A DNA stretch of 64,000 nucleotides from Pagrus major (GCF_040436345.1 NC_133230.1:24376197-24440196), one strand, 5' to 3'. Numbered from the stretch's first letter, positions 36,703 through 50,158 are shown. Notes: generated by a model not told the origin, from the letters alone. Numbers and translations are program-made.

Positions 36703-37252
36703 TACATCTAAGAAGACTGAAAATTTGATATTGCCTTTTAATGGAGTTTCACCTTTTATTTAGACAAAACTTTATATGCAAGTATCATGTCATTACTATT
36801 ATGTATTGTGTGTTATCCTGCTGTAAATATCTTTGTTTATCGAGATTCAGTTACTGAAGACACTCTTTCCAGTACAGAATTTGACGAACTAGACCTAGCG
36901 TGGAATAACATCTACACCATTTCAACCAACAATTTAAGTAACGTGTCATAGTTGTATTTAAAAACGCTACTGGATTGTACCTGTTATGTGTCCACTTTTT
37001 GTAAATACTAAACATGCTTTTCTACCACAGCACAAGTCTAATTTCACTATTTTTTCCCACATTTTCTTAACTGTATTGTTCTTAAGAACAATGTTTTTAT
37101 GTTTGTGCTGCTTTTTTATTCAGTGTTTCTTAAGCAGATGTTTCAGTACAATCCAGCACAGTTGAAAGACGGCCTCAGTGAGGAGATTTAACTGGGTTTC
37201 ATGTCTCAATCGTAGTGAAATGTCCCTTCTAGGCCATGTGTCACTGGTGTTC

Positions 37253-37258
37253 AATAAA
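37253..37258 (+). terminator. Poly(A) signal of bub1b
   Basis: AATAAA in GTTCAATAAATTTG, 551 bp after the stop codon, followed by GT/T-rich sequence (GTCTGGTTTTTTTTAG) about 40 bp on. It supports a transcript that truly ends here, without kinase exons. Confidence 0.7.
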
Positions 37259-37336
37259 TTTGTTAAAACGTCTGGCGGATGAATAGTGGAATTGTCTGGT
37301 TTTTTTTAGACCGAGGGAGATTCTAGTAATGCACTG

Positions 37337-37348
37337 TCAGCAGGGGGC
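37337..37348. promoter_or_regulatory. CTCF-like core motif just past bub1b
   Basis: TCAGCAGGGGGC matches the CTCF core CCASYAGRKGGC except at the first base and is followed by ATGCAAGG. It lies about 80 bp beyond the bub1b poly(A) signal. This is a chance-level match in length, so only a candidate site. Confidence 0.25.
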
Positions 37349-40300
37349 ATGCAAGGCGAAGTATGGTAATGATATTTGTATTACTAATGGGGCCTTAGAA
37401 CAATTTAGTGTTGACTGCAATCTGCTGCTGCAATTTTAAGAGTGGGCATGAGTAAAAACAACAGGAACAATCTGCATTAAGTAGTCATAAATGCCATCAT
37501 TATGATACTTATTCTAATGAAGTGACTTAATTTAATTCCCTCACTGAAGGTTATTCTTGTGCTTTTTAAAGAATCCCAACACTTAACCACCAGGCATAAC
37601 ATTTTCATCAGCAAATCATGCGTTCAGCTGGCCCACATGTTAATCATTGTCCAGGAGAGGTTACCCAGAAGCCCGCTGACTAAAGTGGTGGGAGTGAACC
37701 TAATCTACTGTGATGATGGGATGTACTTCACACACAGGCAGCTCGCAGGGCAGACTTTGATGAATGGCTGGAAGATAGGTGGTGGGCTCATTAGCAAGTG
37801 AAATCCAACCTTTGCAGTGGTGGGCAGCATAAACCTCGGTTATCCCCAAGAGGTCACTATTCCGATGTGCTGTGATACAGTGTTACTGCGCGTGGAGCAC
37901 TGGACGAGCAGACTTTAATCTCATATTGGAAATATGACACTGTCAGCCAAGATCCTCTCAACTGGTGAGTTCCCAAACTGTCTGCTTTAAATGTTGGCTT
38001 AGCACTGAGAGAGCAGCTGAAATTCAGTGATAAATGATAGGCAACATGATGCACTCCCTTTCATAATAACACAGCATAACCACATCATAATGCGTCCTCT
38101 ATGGCGCGCTATTTGGCAGGACTTATTAAAAGCTCATCCCGTGGAAGCAGGCAGCCAGTGACTCCGATAGCGCCTCAGACAGAAAATCCATAGCTTTCTC
38201 TTACTGCAGTGGACAGATGGTAGAGGCAGGCTACCTTTCCTTAATGCGCTTTGGACAGGCCCCTCAGAGAAGAGCTTTTGTCCAGCACTGTTACTTTGAT
38301 AGACAAGAACACTCAGGCTCTGCATGGGCCATGTTTCAGACCAGAGCTCTTAACCTATTTTTACCGTTTGTACTTGCATGCACCAATTCACAGAAAGTCA
38401 TCTTCCCCAAGTCTCTAGTACCTCACTTTGAAGTATTTTATATCGAGGTGAAGTGCACTTGGCTGGCCAGGCGAGAAGGAGAGGGGACTTCCAAAATGCA
38501 CCATCACATCATGAGACCAATTTCTGCATGAGGGGGGAAGAGTATGGAAGCTCATTAGTGCAAATAAAAGGAAAATAGATGCAAAATTTGTTGGCATAAA
38601 AATTAGTTTATTAAAAAAAACATTGTGATCTACTATTTAATAATATTGACTTACACTTTTTATTTTAAAGCTATGCAGTTTTCAACTATTTAATAGTTCT
38701 TAAAGCTGCTGTAAATGGTGTATTTTTGTTAAGATAAGTGTTGAATATCTCTACATTCCAACAGTAATCACTGTCATACTGTGTGGTCAGTATAGTCTCT
38801 CCTCCTTTTCTGTTGTCAGACAACTAAACAAGTATGGTATTTGACTGCAACTGATAATATATTTAACAGCAGTCAACAGCTGTACTGTGTGATTGGCTAT
38901 AATGACGTTTAAAAGTGACTACAGAGAAGGTTAGGAGTGACAAAAGGTTGTCATGTTCAAGTGCAGCCACAAAGCATCTCTTACTTGATCTAAATGAGCT
39001 GCATATGTGTATTTATGCTTGTAACACAGCCAGAAAGTGGGTAAATCAATTCTAAACTCTATTTACAAAGGCATATTTTTTATATAGTTTTGATTATTTG
39101 TCAGAAATGTTGATATAGTAGGTCAACTTTATGACTGAAGATGGTCTTTATTGTCATTTCAATACAGCAAGTACACAGTAAAAAAAAACAACGTTCCTCC
39201 TGGACCATACGCTACATAAAACCAACGCGTAGCCCTAGTCGCAGGGGACTAGTATTACCAGGGGACGTCATGTGATCTAGATGTTACCACCCCATGTTTG
39301 TGTTGGGCTTCCATACATATAACACTATTGGTGAGCAAGCAGGAGAATGAAACAAGCTTTGTCTTCATTTCTAGTTGCCTCACTCCACTACAGAATTAAA
39401 ATGGATTTATAGGTCATCTGGAAATGTCAATGGATTTTGACAAGAAATTACATTTGCTTTAGCTGTATAGGCTGACCCCTGGTAACCCCCGGTGTAATCC
39501 TCACAGATTCGACAGAAACAATAGACTGAATTGAAATGCAAACAATTAAGGCAGTATCACTTATGTGGCCCCTGGGCTTTCATTTTAATGACACAGTGGT
39601 TTAAGACTTCTCTTGTCACTGTAAGCCCTCTTTTACATTACAGGCTATTTTCCCACTATTTATCCAAATGGGGGGTCAATGTTTTTAAGGAGATGCTTAA
39701 GCAAGATCATTAAGTCCGACAGTAAAGCTGACAAATGCATTTGAATAAACCCTTTAAGTCCTTCGTGATCTAAGAGGAATTAGTTAACATTAGTTACTCA
39801 GTAACTCAGTCTTTCCATAGTGACATGTTAAAAAAAATAATTACAGAGACAATATACAATTCAAATATGATGCAAAAAACAAAACAAATAAGTAAAAAAT
39901 GAAAAGATATTATTATAATACCAACAAAATAAAAACATATTAATTTAAAAATTCCTCAAATGTCCTTAAATACACAATTTGTAAATGACTCCCTTGTAAT
40001 TATTTGGCTACTGTTGCATTTATTTATTCTGCATGAATCTGTTATTATACAATCCAAAATCAAGCACATAAATCTACTTTTTATTTTGTCTTCAAATCAG
40101 AACTGAATTTATTAATAGTCTATGAGGACTAGATGTTAAATTAATTGAAAACTAATAATCATCAATTATATATATTTATTTATGAATGAAACTTTTAATA
40201 TAAATCTGTTACTTATTGATTAAATGCATTTCATTTTAAAATAAAGTATCATTGCAAAATATATATATGATACGATATAATAAAAATAATAGTAGCAGTA

Positions 40301-41399
40301 ATAGTAATTAGGATAAAAGGAATAAGAACATGTTCTCCTTTTTGGCAAAGTTTACCCTCCGTATAAAATGTTATGCATTTGCTCTTTTGCTGAAAAAAAC
40401 ACTCAGGTTCTGTAAACTCTGCCATAAAGATTACATTACATTAATCGACCTCTTGACCCTCCCAGTTTCCCTTCATACTGGCCACGCAGCAATTTGAGTG
40501 TGAGTATAAATGGCTCATCAGATTGCCTGAGAAAACAGGATACTTTTGGTGAAGACTACCACTTTTTGCACATAAAGACACCTATTACAAGACCGTTTAT
40601 TGCTGTTCACAGCTCAAAGGAAATCAAGAAACTAAGTCATGCGAGGCCGTAAGATATAGCCAAGCCAATAAATATCAGTGACAATAATGCTGACAAGTAA
40701 GAGTGGTAGAGAGGGAGGGGTCAAGTGTGCTATACCCCCAACAGGGAAATCTGTCATTGTTATGCAGATTGCACTCAGTGGAGCCTTTTTCACTTGAGTT
40801 TATTTGATGTGTAAGGAGGAATATCATTATTTAAGCCTGTGATAGTGCCGTTGCATGCGTGTTTCATATCAAAACGCCATGCACTACATGTATGCCCTAA
40901 ATCTGACTCACTCTGCGAGCCATTTCCGCACGACTTGACCCTAATACATTTTCCTTCTTTGTGTCTGGTCTTAGCTGCAGTATGAATTATTCAGGAAATG
41001 ATTGTGGTGAAAAGAGAGGGGAACGTTTCAGTCAAATAATGAGGATGCTAGACCGGGGCAGTGTTGCAACTTCAGTTTCTTGTGACCATTTTTGGGTCAC
41101 AATGGACTCACAAACAGATTGTGAGGATGAGGATTGCACCCTGTCTTTACACACACATACAAATACAACAACCCCTCCCGCCATCTGCCATCCCTGACCC
41201 TGTCATTCCATGGATAATGCATTTGACTGAACAGCAGCACACTGGGCGAACGCAGCGCCCTCGTGTTCTCATGTCACCCACATTAGGTGTAAAGGAGACA
41301 GAGGGAGAGATAGAGGGCGGGGTAGATGAAAGGTATCCCAGGTGATGAGGTGTATGGGAGCCTCTCCTCTTCTTACAGTCACTGGAAACCAGCTTAAAC

Positions 41400-41600
41400 A
41401 CACACACACACACGCAGACACACACATGCACTCACTGCTATCAATTATTTTGCAGCCCAATGAGGGAGTGGGAGGAGGAGAAGGAGGGAAGTGATAAAGA
41501 GAGAGGGAGAGAGAAAGGGAGGTGGGAGGGAGTGTGTGTGTGAGAGCGAGAGAGAGAGAGAGAGACAGTGAGCCAGAGCAGGAGAGGGAGAAGGAGAGGG
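41400..41600. repeat. (CA)n and GA-rich microsatellites at the pak6 5' end
   Basis: A CA tract (about 41398-41428) and a long GA/GGA-rich purine tract (41462-41600, with GAGAGAGAGAGAGAGAG near 41546) lie just before and within the presumed pak6 5' UTR exon. Opposite-strand frames through it are low-complexity and not genes. Confidence 0.75.
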
Positions 41601-42050
41601 GGGGATGGAAGGAGCTGTATGGGGCCGTGATAGTCTCTCCTCCTGGATGCTGCCTTTCCTCTTCATGGCTTTGTCCCTCCTTTGTACGGTCACCCTGTGT
41701 CCCCAGGAGCAGGCACCGTTACGCGGACCAGCACTCTGCCACGGAGCCGGCCGTGAATCAGCCCCAACAAAGAGCCTTTGAGATGGCAGTGTGTGCTTCT
41801 GCCTGGAGGGAGGAACGCATCAGGCTTTCCCAGGCAAGCGGCAGCCTGCAGTGTGCGCTCGCTTGAGAGCCAGCCCTCCTCGTCGTTGTGTGTACGAGAG
41901 GGGGAGCGTGTATGTCCGTGTGTGAGTGCATGCGTGTGTGTGAATGTGAGTGAGCGGAGGATAATAGTGTATGTGAGAGTGTGTGTGTGCGCACTCTGGC
42001 TTCCAATCCTTCCTGGAGGAGAGAGGCTCTCCTCTTCACTGGACAGCAAG
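41600..42050 (+). other. pak6: Probable non-coding 5' exon and promoter region of pak6
   Basis: This CpG-containing, GC-richer block ends in a strong donor, GACAGCAAG|GTAAGGGG (42050/42051). The next convincing acceptor with coding sequence is at 51034/51035, which would give a 9-kb 5' intron. PAK6 genes normally have untranslated 5' exons, so this is a good candidate, but the true exon start is unknown and other upstream exons may exist. Confidence 0.45.
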
Positions 42051-45000
42051 GTAAGGGGGATGACTGATTTTTTCTCTCTCCCCTCCCCTAACAATGATTT
42101 ATCCCTCCAGAGCCCCGTTTCCTCGCTACATAGCGAGGAGATTGAGGTAAAGAGGAGGGGGTGGGGGGGGAGAACAGGAAAAGAGGCTTAACGTCATTGA
42201 TAAAGAGCAGGCTAGTGTGTGCCATCGGTAGACATCAGCCGTGGTGGATGGAGAAGAAGGAGGAGGTGGAGAGGCTGTGAGCAGAATGCAGTGCAGCCAG
42301 GTGCTGATGTGGGGGTGAACGCGAGAGAAAAGGGAAGACAGAGAGGGTTTCTGGATGTATTCAGTGATGGAGCCTTCACCTTCTGCTCACCCCTCCTTCT
42401 CAAAATCCCCACAACCCCCCTTCTCTCTCCCTGCTTCTGTCCTCAACCTCTATTTCACGGAGAAGGATGCAACAATCTTTAAAACGTTCTCGACACGGAT
42501 CCCACTTGACAAACACAGACTGTGCCACTTGCTACGGGCACTGTGGACAGAAGCTTCCCGTCCGTACCATTTGTGTATACTAGCATGTGTGTAGGCTGAG
42601 TTCTCAGGTGATCTTTCTGGTCCTACCAGTGTGTGAGGATTGGAGCTGCAACACACTCCAGCTGAGGGATGCTGTGGGAAAAACAGTCACAGGAGAGGAG
42701 ACTGACATGTGACATATTTTTGTAACAACATTTACTCGGTAAATGTAATCATTGGAGAACCTGTTGTACGAGCACTTGCATAATGCGTGGGAGGCAATGT
42801 TTGAACTGTGCTCTGTTTGACTCTGAATTTTAAACATTAAGACACAAGTGATTTGCTCTATATTGTTGAAAACAGGTCTGTATTGTCTCTCTATTAGTCT
42901 CTCTGTTAGATGCTAAATCCCAAATCAATTCAAGCTTAGGTGTTTTAAAGAAGTGTATGGATTTTAGTTTTCACACTCATTTTCATTGGCACAATCACAA
43001 CATTCATGCACTTGCTTAAGAGTTGTGACTGCACCTGATGTCATCAAGCCATAAGGGATCGACACTTAAGATCAGATCGAACAGAAGCGTGATGATGACC
43101 AAGAATATGATGATGATGATGATGTAAGTGAGGCAATTCTTAAGCTACCATGTGTTTGTGTCTCAAGATACTCATTGATATTCAAGGAGGAGCAGAGTAA
43201 AGGGTAGAGGAGGTGACAGAGAAGGTCTCTTTGGTGCATGCACCCACGCTAATACACACAGACACACACACAGCTGGACATCTGCTCCACTGAGGATGAT
43301 GTGCGCGTCTTCTGAAGTCGTCCTTTTTCTTTTTTAGGCCGCCTCGTGTCGCCCATCTTGCTCTCGCGCTCAACACAAACTGGCAGCACAGACCCTTGTA
43401 CATGTACTGGGGACGCTGACAGGACAGGAAGTGATAGGGGACCTCAGACACAGCACGCAAGTGTAGGTGGCACATCATTTTCATGTGCCCCCCGCTGTTT
43501 TTGTGATTGTTTTCAGGAATGCTCGTGTCATGTTCATGTCAGCCGAAGGAGGGAGGGACAGCGTGCATTACCAGCTTAGCGTTGCCACCGGCCACGAGAC
43601 GTCAAGCACTAAGGATTAAAACAGGCTCTGAGTCCAAATTGGGACAGCGTGCCATGATTCCCCTCTCCGGGCTGGAACAGCACCCATGCTGGGTGACAGA
43701 GGAGGGCAGCAGAGTCGGTGCAGATTGATACTGTGAAGAAAGCTGAGGTTAAAAATGGTTGGCGCTTTGTCCCTGGGAGAGACACGCTGAGGCCTGGGCT
43801 AAAAAAAATATAAATCAAAGCTTTCATAAGCACATGAGCGTACAGTAAAGCTTGCACTGAGGCCCGGCGCATCAATAAATTAGACCCAAGAGAGAAGAGT
43901 TGGGCTCGTACCATTGGTCCAGGCTGATCATATGTCTCTATCAGCACAGCGTCAAATTGTTCAAAGCACTTGCGAGAGCCAAGAGGATCTTTAATTAAAC
44001 AGAGTGTTGGTCAGTGCTGCATTTCCCAACTCTCCTGACTCCAGCCCTTAGTATACATATTGTTACACTGCATACTTCCTGAGTTAAGAGTGTGTTTTCC
44101 TAGTGATGTGTCAGCATCAATAGAACATCCCATAAAAGCCCCAGGATGCTAGAAGTGTTGCTTTTACAATGTCATTATGTGAAGGTGTTAGGAGTAGATA
44201 GAAACTATAGCTTTTACTGTGCATTTATGTCCACAGTCGTCACTTCAGGGCGAGAACAAACTGCTTTTCTTGTCCATTTTCTCATCCGGGAGAATCGGTG
44301 CCAATATGTCAGATGACGGAATGATGTATGCGCTGCGTTGATGTCCTCAAATCCCCTTTGCCGAGGCTTGTTTACTGCAAACAAAGCTGCTCAGGATGAT
44401 GGGGAAAAGAGGTTACATCTTTACAACAGTACATCTTCAGACAGAAAAACATGTGAACACTAATTTTTGGGGCGCTGACACTTTAAATTTGTGCCCGTTC
44501 TTATTCTTTTCTCTGTCTGTGCTCTCGCTTTCTTCCCTTTCATCTTCTCCATCTCTTTTTCTGTCACTACATCTGAGTGTACAGACTCTCCTCTCCTCCC
44601 CCGCTCTTTTCTCCTCCCGCCGTCTCGACCTCTCATTTCTTGTTTCCTCCTGTCAATATTAACACAGGACTGATGTGCACTCCTGCGCAGATGTTTGCCC
44701 TTGAAGAACTGACAGCCCACGTTGTTGGGCACGGACATCGTGTTTCACCATATTTGCTTCAGATCCCGGGGCCTTTTCTTACTCATTCAGCACATGAGAA
44801 AGTGACAGACAAGCTCTCTCATTTTCCACTTTCTCAGAATCGCAGTGCTCTGTGACATCTGACATGCACAGCTTAATAAAAAGGTTTGAGGGGAATTTTA
44901 CACATGACGCATCGCTGCAAGTTATGTGACATTTTAAATACCCCAAGATATGTCAACATCAATGAAGTCTTCTGTTAAAATGTGGGTCATCCATGCTTAA

Positions 45001-45571
45001 TGTCCTATTTTACAAACTCAGTGTAAGCGCAGAATATGGATGTAATTGGCTGCTTCACTGAATATGATTTGCCTTGTCTTTTTTAGCATAATTTGCACGC
45101 TCTCTGCACCTTTACTTTGTCTGATACTTCACTTCTTATCCTGAAACTAGTCCATAACATTCACCTCACTTGCCCTTGCATGTGCTCCACATTGTGTCCT
45201 TACCCCTGAGTGGAGCTTTTATTAGCGATACAAATACATCGAGGACTGAGAAAGTTGTTTGACCACTTTGGAAAAAAATGGCACACATCTTCACCCTGTA
45301 CTTTTCTCTTTGCTCCCGAGCCTTCCTTCGATTTCATGCCCATCCTCTATTTTCGGATAATTCAATTTTAAATGATACATTTTTAAACAAGCCATGCTTA
45401 CAGCTCTGTGAGGCTGTCATCACTTATTATCAGGGCAATGTCAGGTGAAGGGGAATAGTTCAATTTTATTATTTTGAGAATCAATTTTAATTATAATTAA
45501 CCTATAAATCAATTAACAAGAATAAGAACCAACATCTATGCTAACAGCTCAGTGAGGCTTTACTTAAACAT

Positions 45572-45874
45572 CCAGTGTGTAGGATTGAAGGAGACTTAGA
45601 GGCAGAAATGGAATTTAATATTTAAAATTATGTTTCCATTATCACTGAAACTAAGAATTGTGTTTTCGTTTCCTTAGAATGAGCCTTTTTGAACCTACAG
45701 AGGGAGCAGGTCCTCTCCCACATAGTCCATGCTTCTACAGTAGCCCTGAATGGACAAACCAAACCCTGGCTCTATGTTTTTTGTGTTTTCAGCAGCCACC
45801 ATAGGGCGTGTAAGGGGAGAGGAGTTCAGTAGGTTGAACGTCAACGTTAGATGCCTCTAAATCCTACACACTGG
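45572..45874. mobile_element. MITE with CCAGTGTGTAGGATT ends (303 bp)
   Basis: It starts CCAGTGTGTAGGATT and ends AATCCTACACACTGG, an exact 15-bp terminal inverted repeat. Interior phrases ('gaatgagcctttttgaacctac', 'gggagcaggtcctctccc', 'ccaaaccctggctct') are those of an abundant fish miniature element, often called hAT-like. It cannot code for protein. No matching target duplication is evident, so the copy is old or the border is slightly altered. Confidence 0.75.
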
Positions 45875-45889
45875 CCCTGTAAGGCACAG

Positions 45890-46160
45890 TGGTGCTTTGA
45901 GCTAAATGCTAACATCAGCCTGCTAACATGCACACCAACAGTGCACAATAACTTGCTGATGCTAAGCAGTTATAATGTTTATACTGATCACCATCTTAGT
46001 TGAGCGTGTTAGAATGCTAAATAGCAGAAAACACAGTGGTCATAAAGACAAATTGAAATTTGGACCTGATGGTAGCGATAGATGAAAAGTCAGGGTATCA
46101 CCAAAATCAATATATTTCACCCTAAGAGACACATGAAATGTGTGTACCGAATTCCGAGGC
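45890..46160. repeat. Dispersed teleost repeat fragment ('gctaacatcagcctgctaacatg' type)
   Basis: The text 'aggcacagtggtgctttgagctaaatgct' and, later, 'tttggacctgatggtagcgatagatgaaaagtcaggg' belongs to a repeat whose pieces recur at 49668-49730, at 46700-46800, at 58500-58640 on the opposite strand and, weakly, at 23850-24010. Non-coding; family not assigned. Confidence 0.5.
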
Positions 46161-46840
46161 GATCCATTCAATAGTGAGACATTTCACTAAAAGGTATACA
46201 TGCTAGTGATCAGAAGAATAAATGATGACAATGTACATTTCTGCAAACCACAGATATGTTGAAACTTTACATATCTTTATGTTGCAAGTTTACATTTCTT
46301 TAGGTTTCAATTTTATGTCGAGGCAACTCTGTGCTCATACTCTGGTTAGGTTTGGGCACAAAAAACACTTAGCTAGGGTTAGGAAAACATCATGTTTTAA
46401 CTTCAAATACCTGCTTTGGTCACCACAAACACAGCTGGAAATGTCCTGACTTCCTGCCAAAAATATCTGTTTTTTTGTCACCGAAAACACATCTGGAAAT
46501 CGTCCCAAGGTCTCCTGAAAAATATCCAGTGGTTTGACACAAAAATGACAAAACAAATGTTGAAATACAGTCTTAAACTGCAGTCACTGTCTAGGCAGCC
46601 TTCTCATTCCACCACCATACCCTCCACCTCCTGCTACAAAAGTCATGCCTAAATATGTAATATCAACGTGATATGACACGTATTGTAGAAATGTCCCTAG
46701 CTTCATCTTCTGGGGACCATGAATGTCGTACAAAATTTCATGGAAGTCCATCCCATAGATTTTGAGATATTTCAGTCTGGGCCAAAGTGGTGAACCAACT
46801 AACTGACCCACCAACCTACCTACCAAAGGCTATTGACATA

Positions 46841-47030
46841 GCTGTAGCCACATTTGCACGATGGGTGTCTTCACAGACACAGCAGATGTCGCCGTTCTCC
46901 AACCCTCCTTATATTCTGGGCACTTTGTCGTGCACAATGATATATCAGACCACTACCATGAAATATGCATGACAGCTACGTGTTATTCCATGTCATTGAA
47001 CACATTTCATGACATCACTTGTCGTCTCCT
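46841..47030. repeat. 190-bp dispersed repeat, copy A
   Basis: Runs from GCTGTAGCCACATTTGCACG to CATCACTTGTCGTCTCCT. It aligns almost without gaps to 49970-50158. Shared landmarks are 'gttctccaac', 'ccttatatt', 'gcactttgt', 'catgaaatatgcatg' and 'ttattccatgtcattga'. The sequence upstream of both copies ('tttcagtctgg') is also related, so each is part of a longer repeat. Confidence 0.75.
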
Positions 47031-49969
47031 ATTGACAGTCCTTCTGTGTCTGCAGAGGTGACTTCAAAGAGAAAGCAGACATCAACTTAAATCATAAACA
47101 CTGCTATTGTACTGTCCGGTCACGTCGGGCGCTCGTGTACCTTTTTCATGTCCTCAGATGGCGCGCGTGTGTGCTTGCGTGTGTGTTTTACACACACAGC
47201 ACAAGGAAGAGATGACCAACCAAGACACCACCCCCCTCACCACCACCCCCCCAGTGAGGCAGTCTCATTACACTCAAAGGGCAGAACGGTCATCATAATG
47301 AAGCTGATAGAAGAGCAATCTCTAAGCCCCCCACACTGCACTGCAGAGTCCAAAAACAGCAGTTAAGACCTTGATGCTATCTATGCCACTATGAAATGGA
47401 TGTAGCTCCTGTAATTCAGTATAGCTGGATTATGACTCTACGTGCATTGACAAACACAGAAAGAGGATTACCTCATCTCCATCGTCTCCCACCCTCACCT
47501 CACTATTTGACATGAATCCTGTACAAAATAAACACGTGTCTGGTGCTAGAGAGGAAGGGAGGAGGCGGGGGGGGGGGGGCATGATGTGTCCTAAAATTAG
47601 ATCAGTGAAGGACTGAACACCATACTAATCCTGCGAGCACAGTCACCTGCGCTCTAACTACATTTCTGCATGCATGCCAACACAAAAAGATAGAAGCAGA
47701 AATCAGGGCAAATAGAAAAAAAAAATCATTCAACAGAGCTCGGAGCACTAACATCGAGCAAATCCAATATCTCTCTTATCTCCCGATCCCCTCCCACTCA
47801 TCCACAACTCCTGCTCGGGGTGATTTGAACATGAGAGGAATTCGAGCATGCCCTCTCCTCTTCTGTCATGTTGTCGGTGGAAAACATATGGATTGCCTGG
47901 TTGCATTTCTGCGTGGCATGAGAGACCCAGGTGAAGACTCTCTGTTCAGTTGTGTGGGGGTAAGGCTGGAGTATCGCTGTGATTAAGTGTTGATTCTGCA
48001 GAGAAAATGGGATGCATGTTTTACACCATTTGCACGCTCCATCATCCTTTTTTAAAAGGTTTGTGTTGAGTCAGACTTCACAAGCCGACTTGCCACAAAC
48101 AGCTTTATGCTCATGTGATTTTCGGTGAGCGAGATTTTATTTCCCGGTGACGTGATTTGTGGATTTGCAGGTCATGCATTTGGATCGATTTAATTATTTT
48201 TTGCTCCTGCTCACGGTTGTAGAAATAACACCTAATGTAGCACAATATCGAAGTGACCTCATCCTCTTTGGCTCTTCATATTCCCTGACAGCGGCTGGCT
48301 TAGTTTTGCCTCAGCACTTTGATAGATTCAAGACAAGCCACTGAGGCATAGGGTCAAGTCCCTGCAGTTTAGGGGGGATGTGACCAGAAAGCATGATTAT
48401 GCGCTGTGCAAGTTCAGCTCCGTGCATACGTATTATGTGAGGGGTCTTGGAAATCAATAGCATATTGTTATCAAGACAGTCATAAGCTTGGCGGAGTCAG
48501 AGAGGTCAATATAAGGCCAGTTGCATGTGATCAAAGCTTGTAACTCAATAATTGCATCAACTGTATACCTCATTTAGCCCCGGCGTGAACCAAGTGTTTG
48601 TGTGTGTGTTTCTACATGCCTTTAATGTAACACTGGTTAGTTTGAGTCTTCAAAGGGGGAACAGTGTTCGAGAATGAATAATGAATACTGTGATATGTTC
48701 TGCTCTCTGAGGAATTTTGATAAAGTCCCGCACAAAGCCATCCTATTTGCGCCTGTATCACCCTATTATTGCTGGCAGCGGAGGACTGTAGCAGTTTGCA
48801 TTTGACTCATGAGTAAATATTGATTGATCTGCTTGTAAAAGGATACATGAGCGCTATGTGTAAATATTTGTTTAGGCGATGCCAACATCTGCACGTCGAA
48901 TAGCTATATAAGCAGATAGTCTCTTAGGAAGCGGAAAAAAAGAAATAAGAAAAAAACATAGATAGCAATCTTGTGTTTTGCAGCTTTGTTTTCTCAGGCG
49001 TTGGTTATCCAAAAAGCAGCCACATTTGGTGGTTAAAAGCCTTTCTGTGTCTTAGGGAAGGAAACTGGGTCCCTGTCTCTCCAATGCATCCGGGTCTGAC
49101 TGTAATCTTGGCCCCAACTCCTCTCTCCCCACCTCCTGAGAGCCCTCACACCATAATGTCCCTGTCAGATAGAATTAAAGTCCTTTCCAGCACCACATTA
49201 TGTACATAGGGAGAGCACAGAGTGATGCGCTTATGCAACACTTAGCATATTAGCCTTGTGATTGAATTATCCTTTGAGGGCGGCACCCCCCCCCCTCTCT
49301 GTCGTCCTTAACCCGCCTTCCTGTAATGAGGCGGGTTTTAGCTGATGTGACCAGGGGGCCTGACCTCCTTCTACCTTCTGGTGATGCGGCGGGGGGAGTG
49401 GCGTGGGGTAGTCACTGATACAGCTCCTCGTAACAGGTGTCACTGATGCCGATTAGAGCCATGCTGGTCTGAGGACGGAGGTGGAGAGAGGCGAGGCTGC
49501 TAGCGTGATCGCCTGCTGTGCTGCGTGCGACTGCAAAACTCATTTCCTCAACTCCCACCATTTCACAGTGCATGATGGGAGATTATATCTGATATTCTAG
49601 GGGCATCTTGTAGGCCTCTGCACTAGTCACATACATCAGGCTAGTGGCTATGTGAGACTATACGAAGGCACAGTGGTGCTTTGAACTTAAGTGTTAGCAT
49701 GCTGTTAATTGAAAATTAGCAGGTAGGGCGCCTCCAACTACAGTCAGCCACTTTGATGTACAGTACTTGTTGGTATAAGTTAAAAGTTCATACCCAGAAC
49801 AAACAGGGGGCAGCACATCACTAGAGTAAATGCTAACTTCTGCTATGTAGTTACGGCTACTGCACCACAAAGGGTGATGGTCGTCAAGATTTTTCAGTCT
49901 GGACTTAAGAGGTGACCCAACTGTCTGACATCGCCATCCCGAGCAAAAACAGCAAAACTTCTGCTCAAA

Positions 49970-50158
49970 GCTGTAGCCACACTTACACAACGGATGACTT
50001 TACAGAGGCAGTAGATGTGTGCTGTTCTCCAACATCCCTTATATTCCAAGCACTTTGTTGTGCATGATTTACCAGACCACTGGCATGAAATATGCATGGC
50101 GGCAGCGTGTTTATTCCATGTCATTGAGTACAGCTTATTACATCACTTGTCGTCTCCT
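49970..50158. repeat. 190-bp dispersed repeat, copy B
   Basis: Runs from GCTGTAGCCACACTTACACA to CATCACTTGTCGTCTCCT. By eye roughly four-fifths of positions match copy A (46841-47030), in the same orientation and about 3.1 kb away. It is preceded by related text ('gatttttcagtctgga') near 49889, so the copies belong to a dispersed family rather than being a simple local duplication. Confidence 0.75.

Larger units (their letters stand above)
36703..41479. other. bub1b 3' UTR and intergenic DNA before pak6
   Basis: The bub1b 3' UTR runs to about 37275. Beyond it there is no recognisable exon; in particular no frame resembles a BUB1-type kinase (no HGD or DFG-like context). 39135-39210 contains 'ctttattgtcatttcaatac' and 'acgttcctcctggaccat', text shared with common fish non-LTR or dispersed repeats. 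39830-40300 is very AT-rich. About 37600-38550 is less AT-rich and could contain conserved non-coding elements, but this is not testable here. Confidence 0.5.

Noticed and set aside
36703-41479. Search for missing BUBR1 kinase exons downstream of the stop
   Set aside because: No frame here shows kinase motifs, and the poly(A) signal at 37253 precedes them. The kinase exons further right have CRIB-linked PAK6 sequence and belong to pak6.
41462-42190. Several overlapping frames of 90-137 codons on both strands near the pak6 5' exon
   Set aside because: They are translations of GA/GT/CA-rich sequence (strings of R, E, S, V, C, H, T) and do not resemble a protein.
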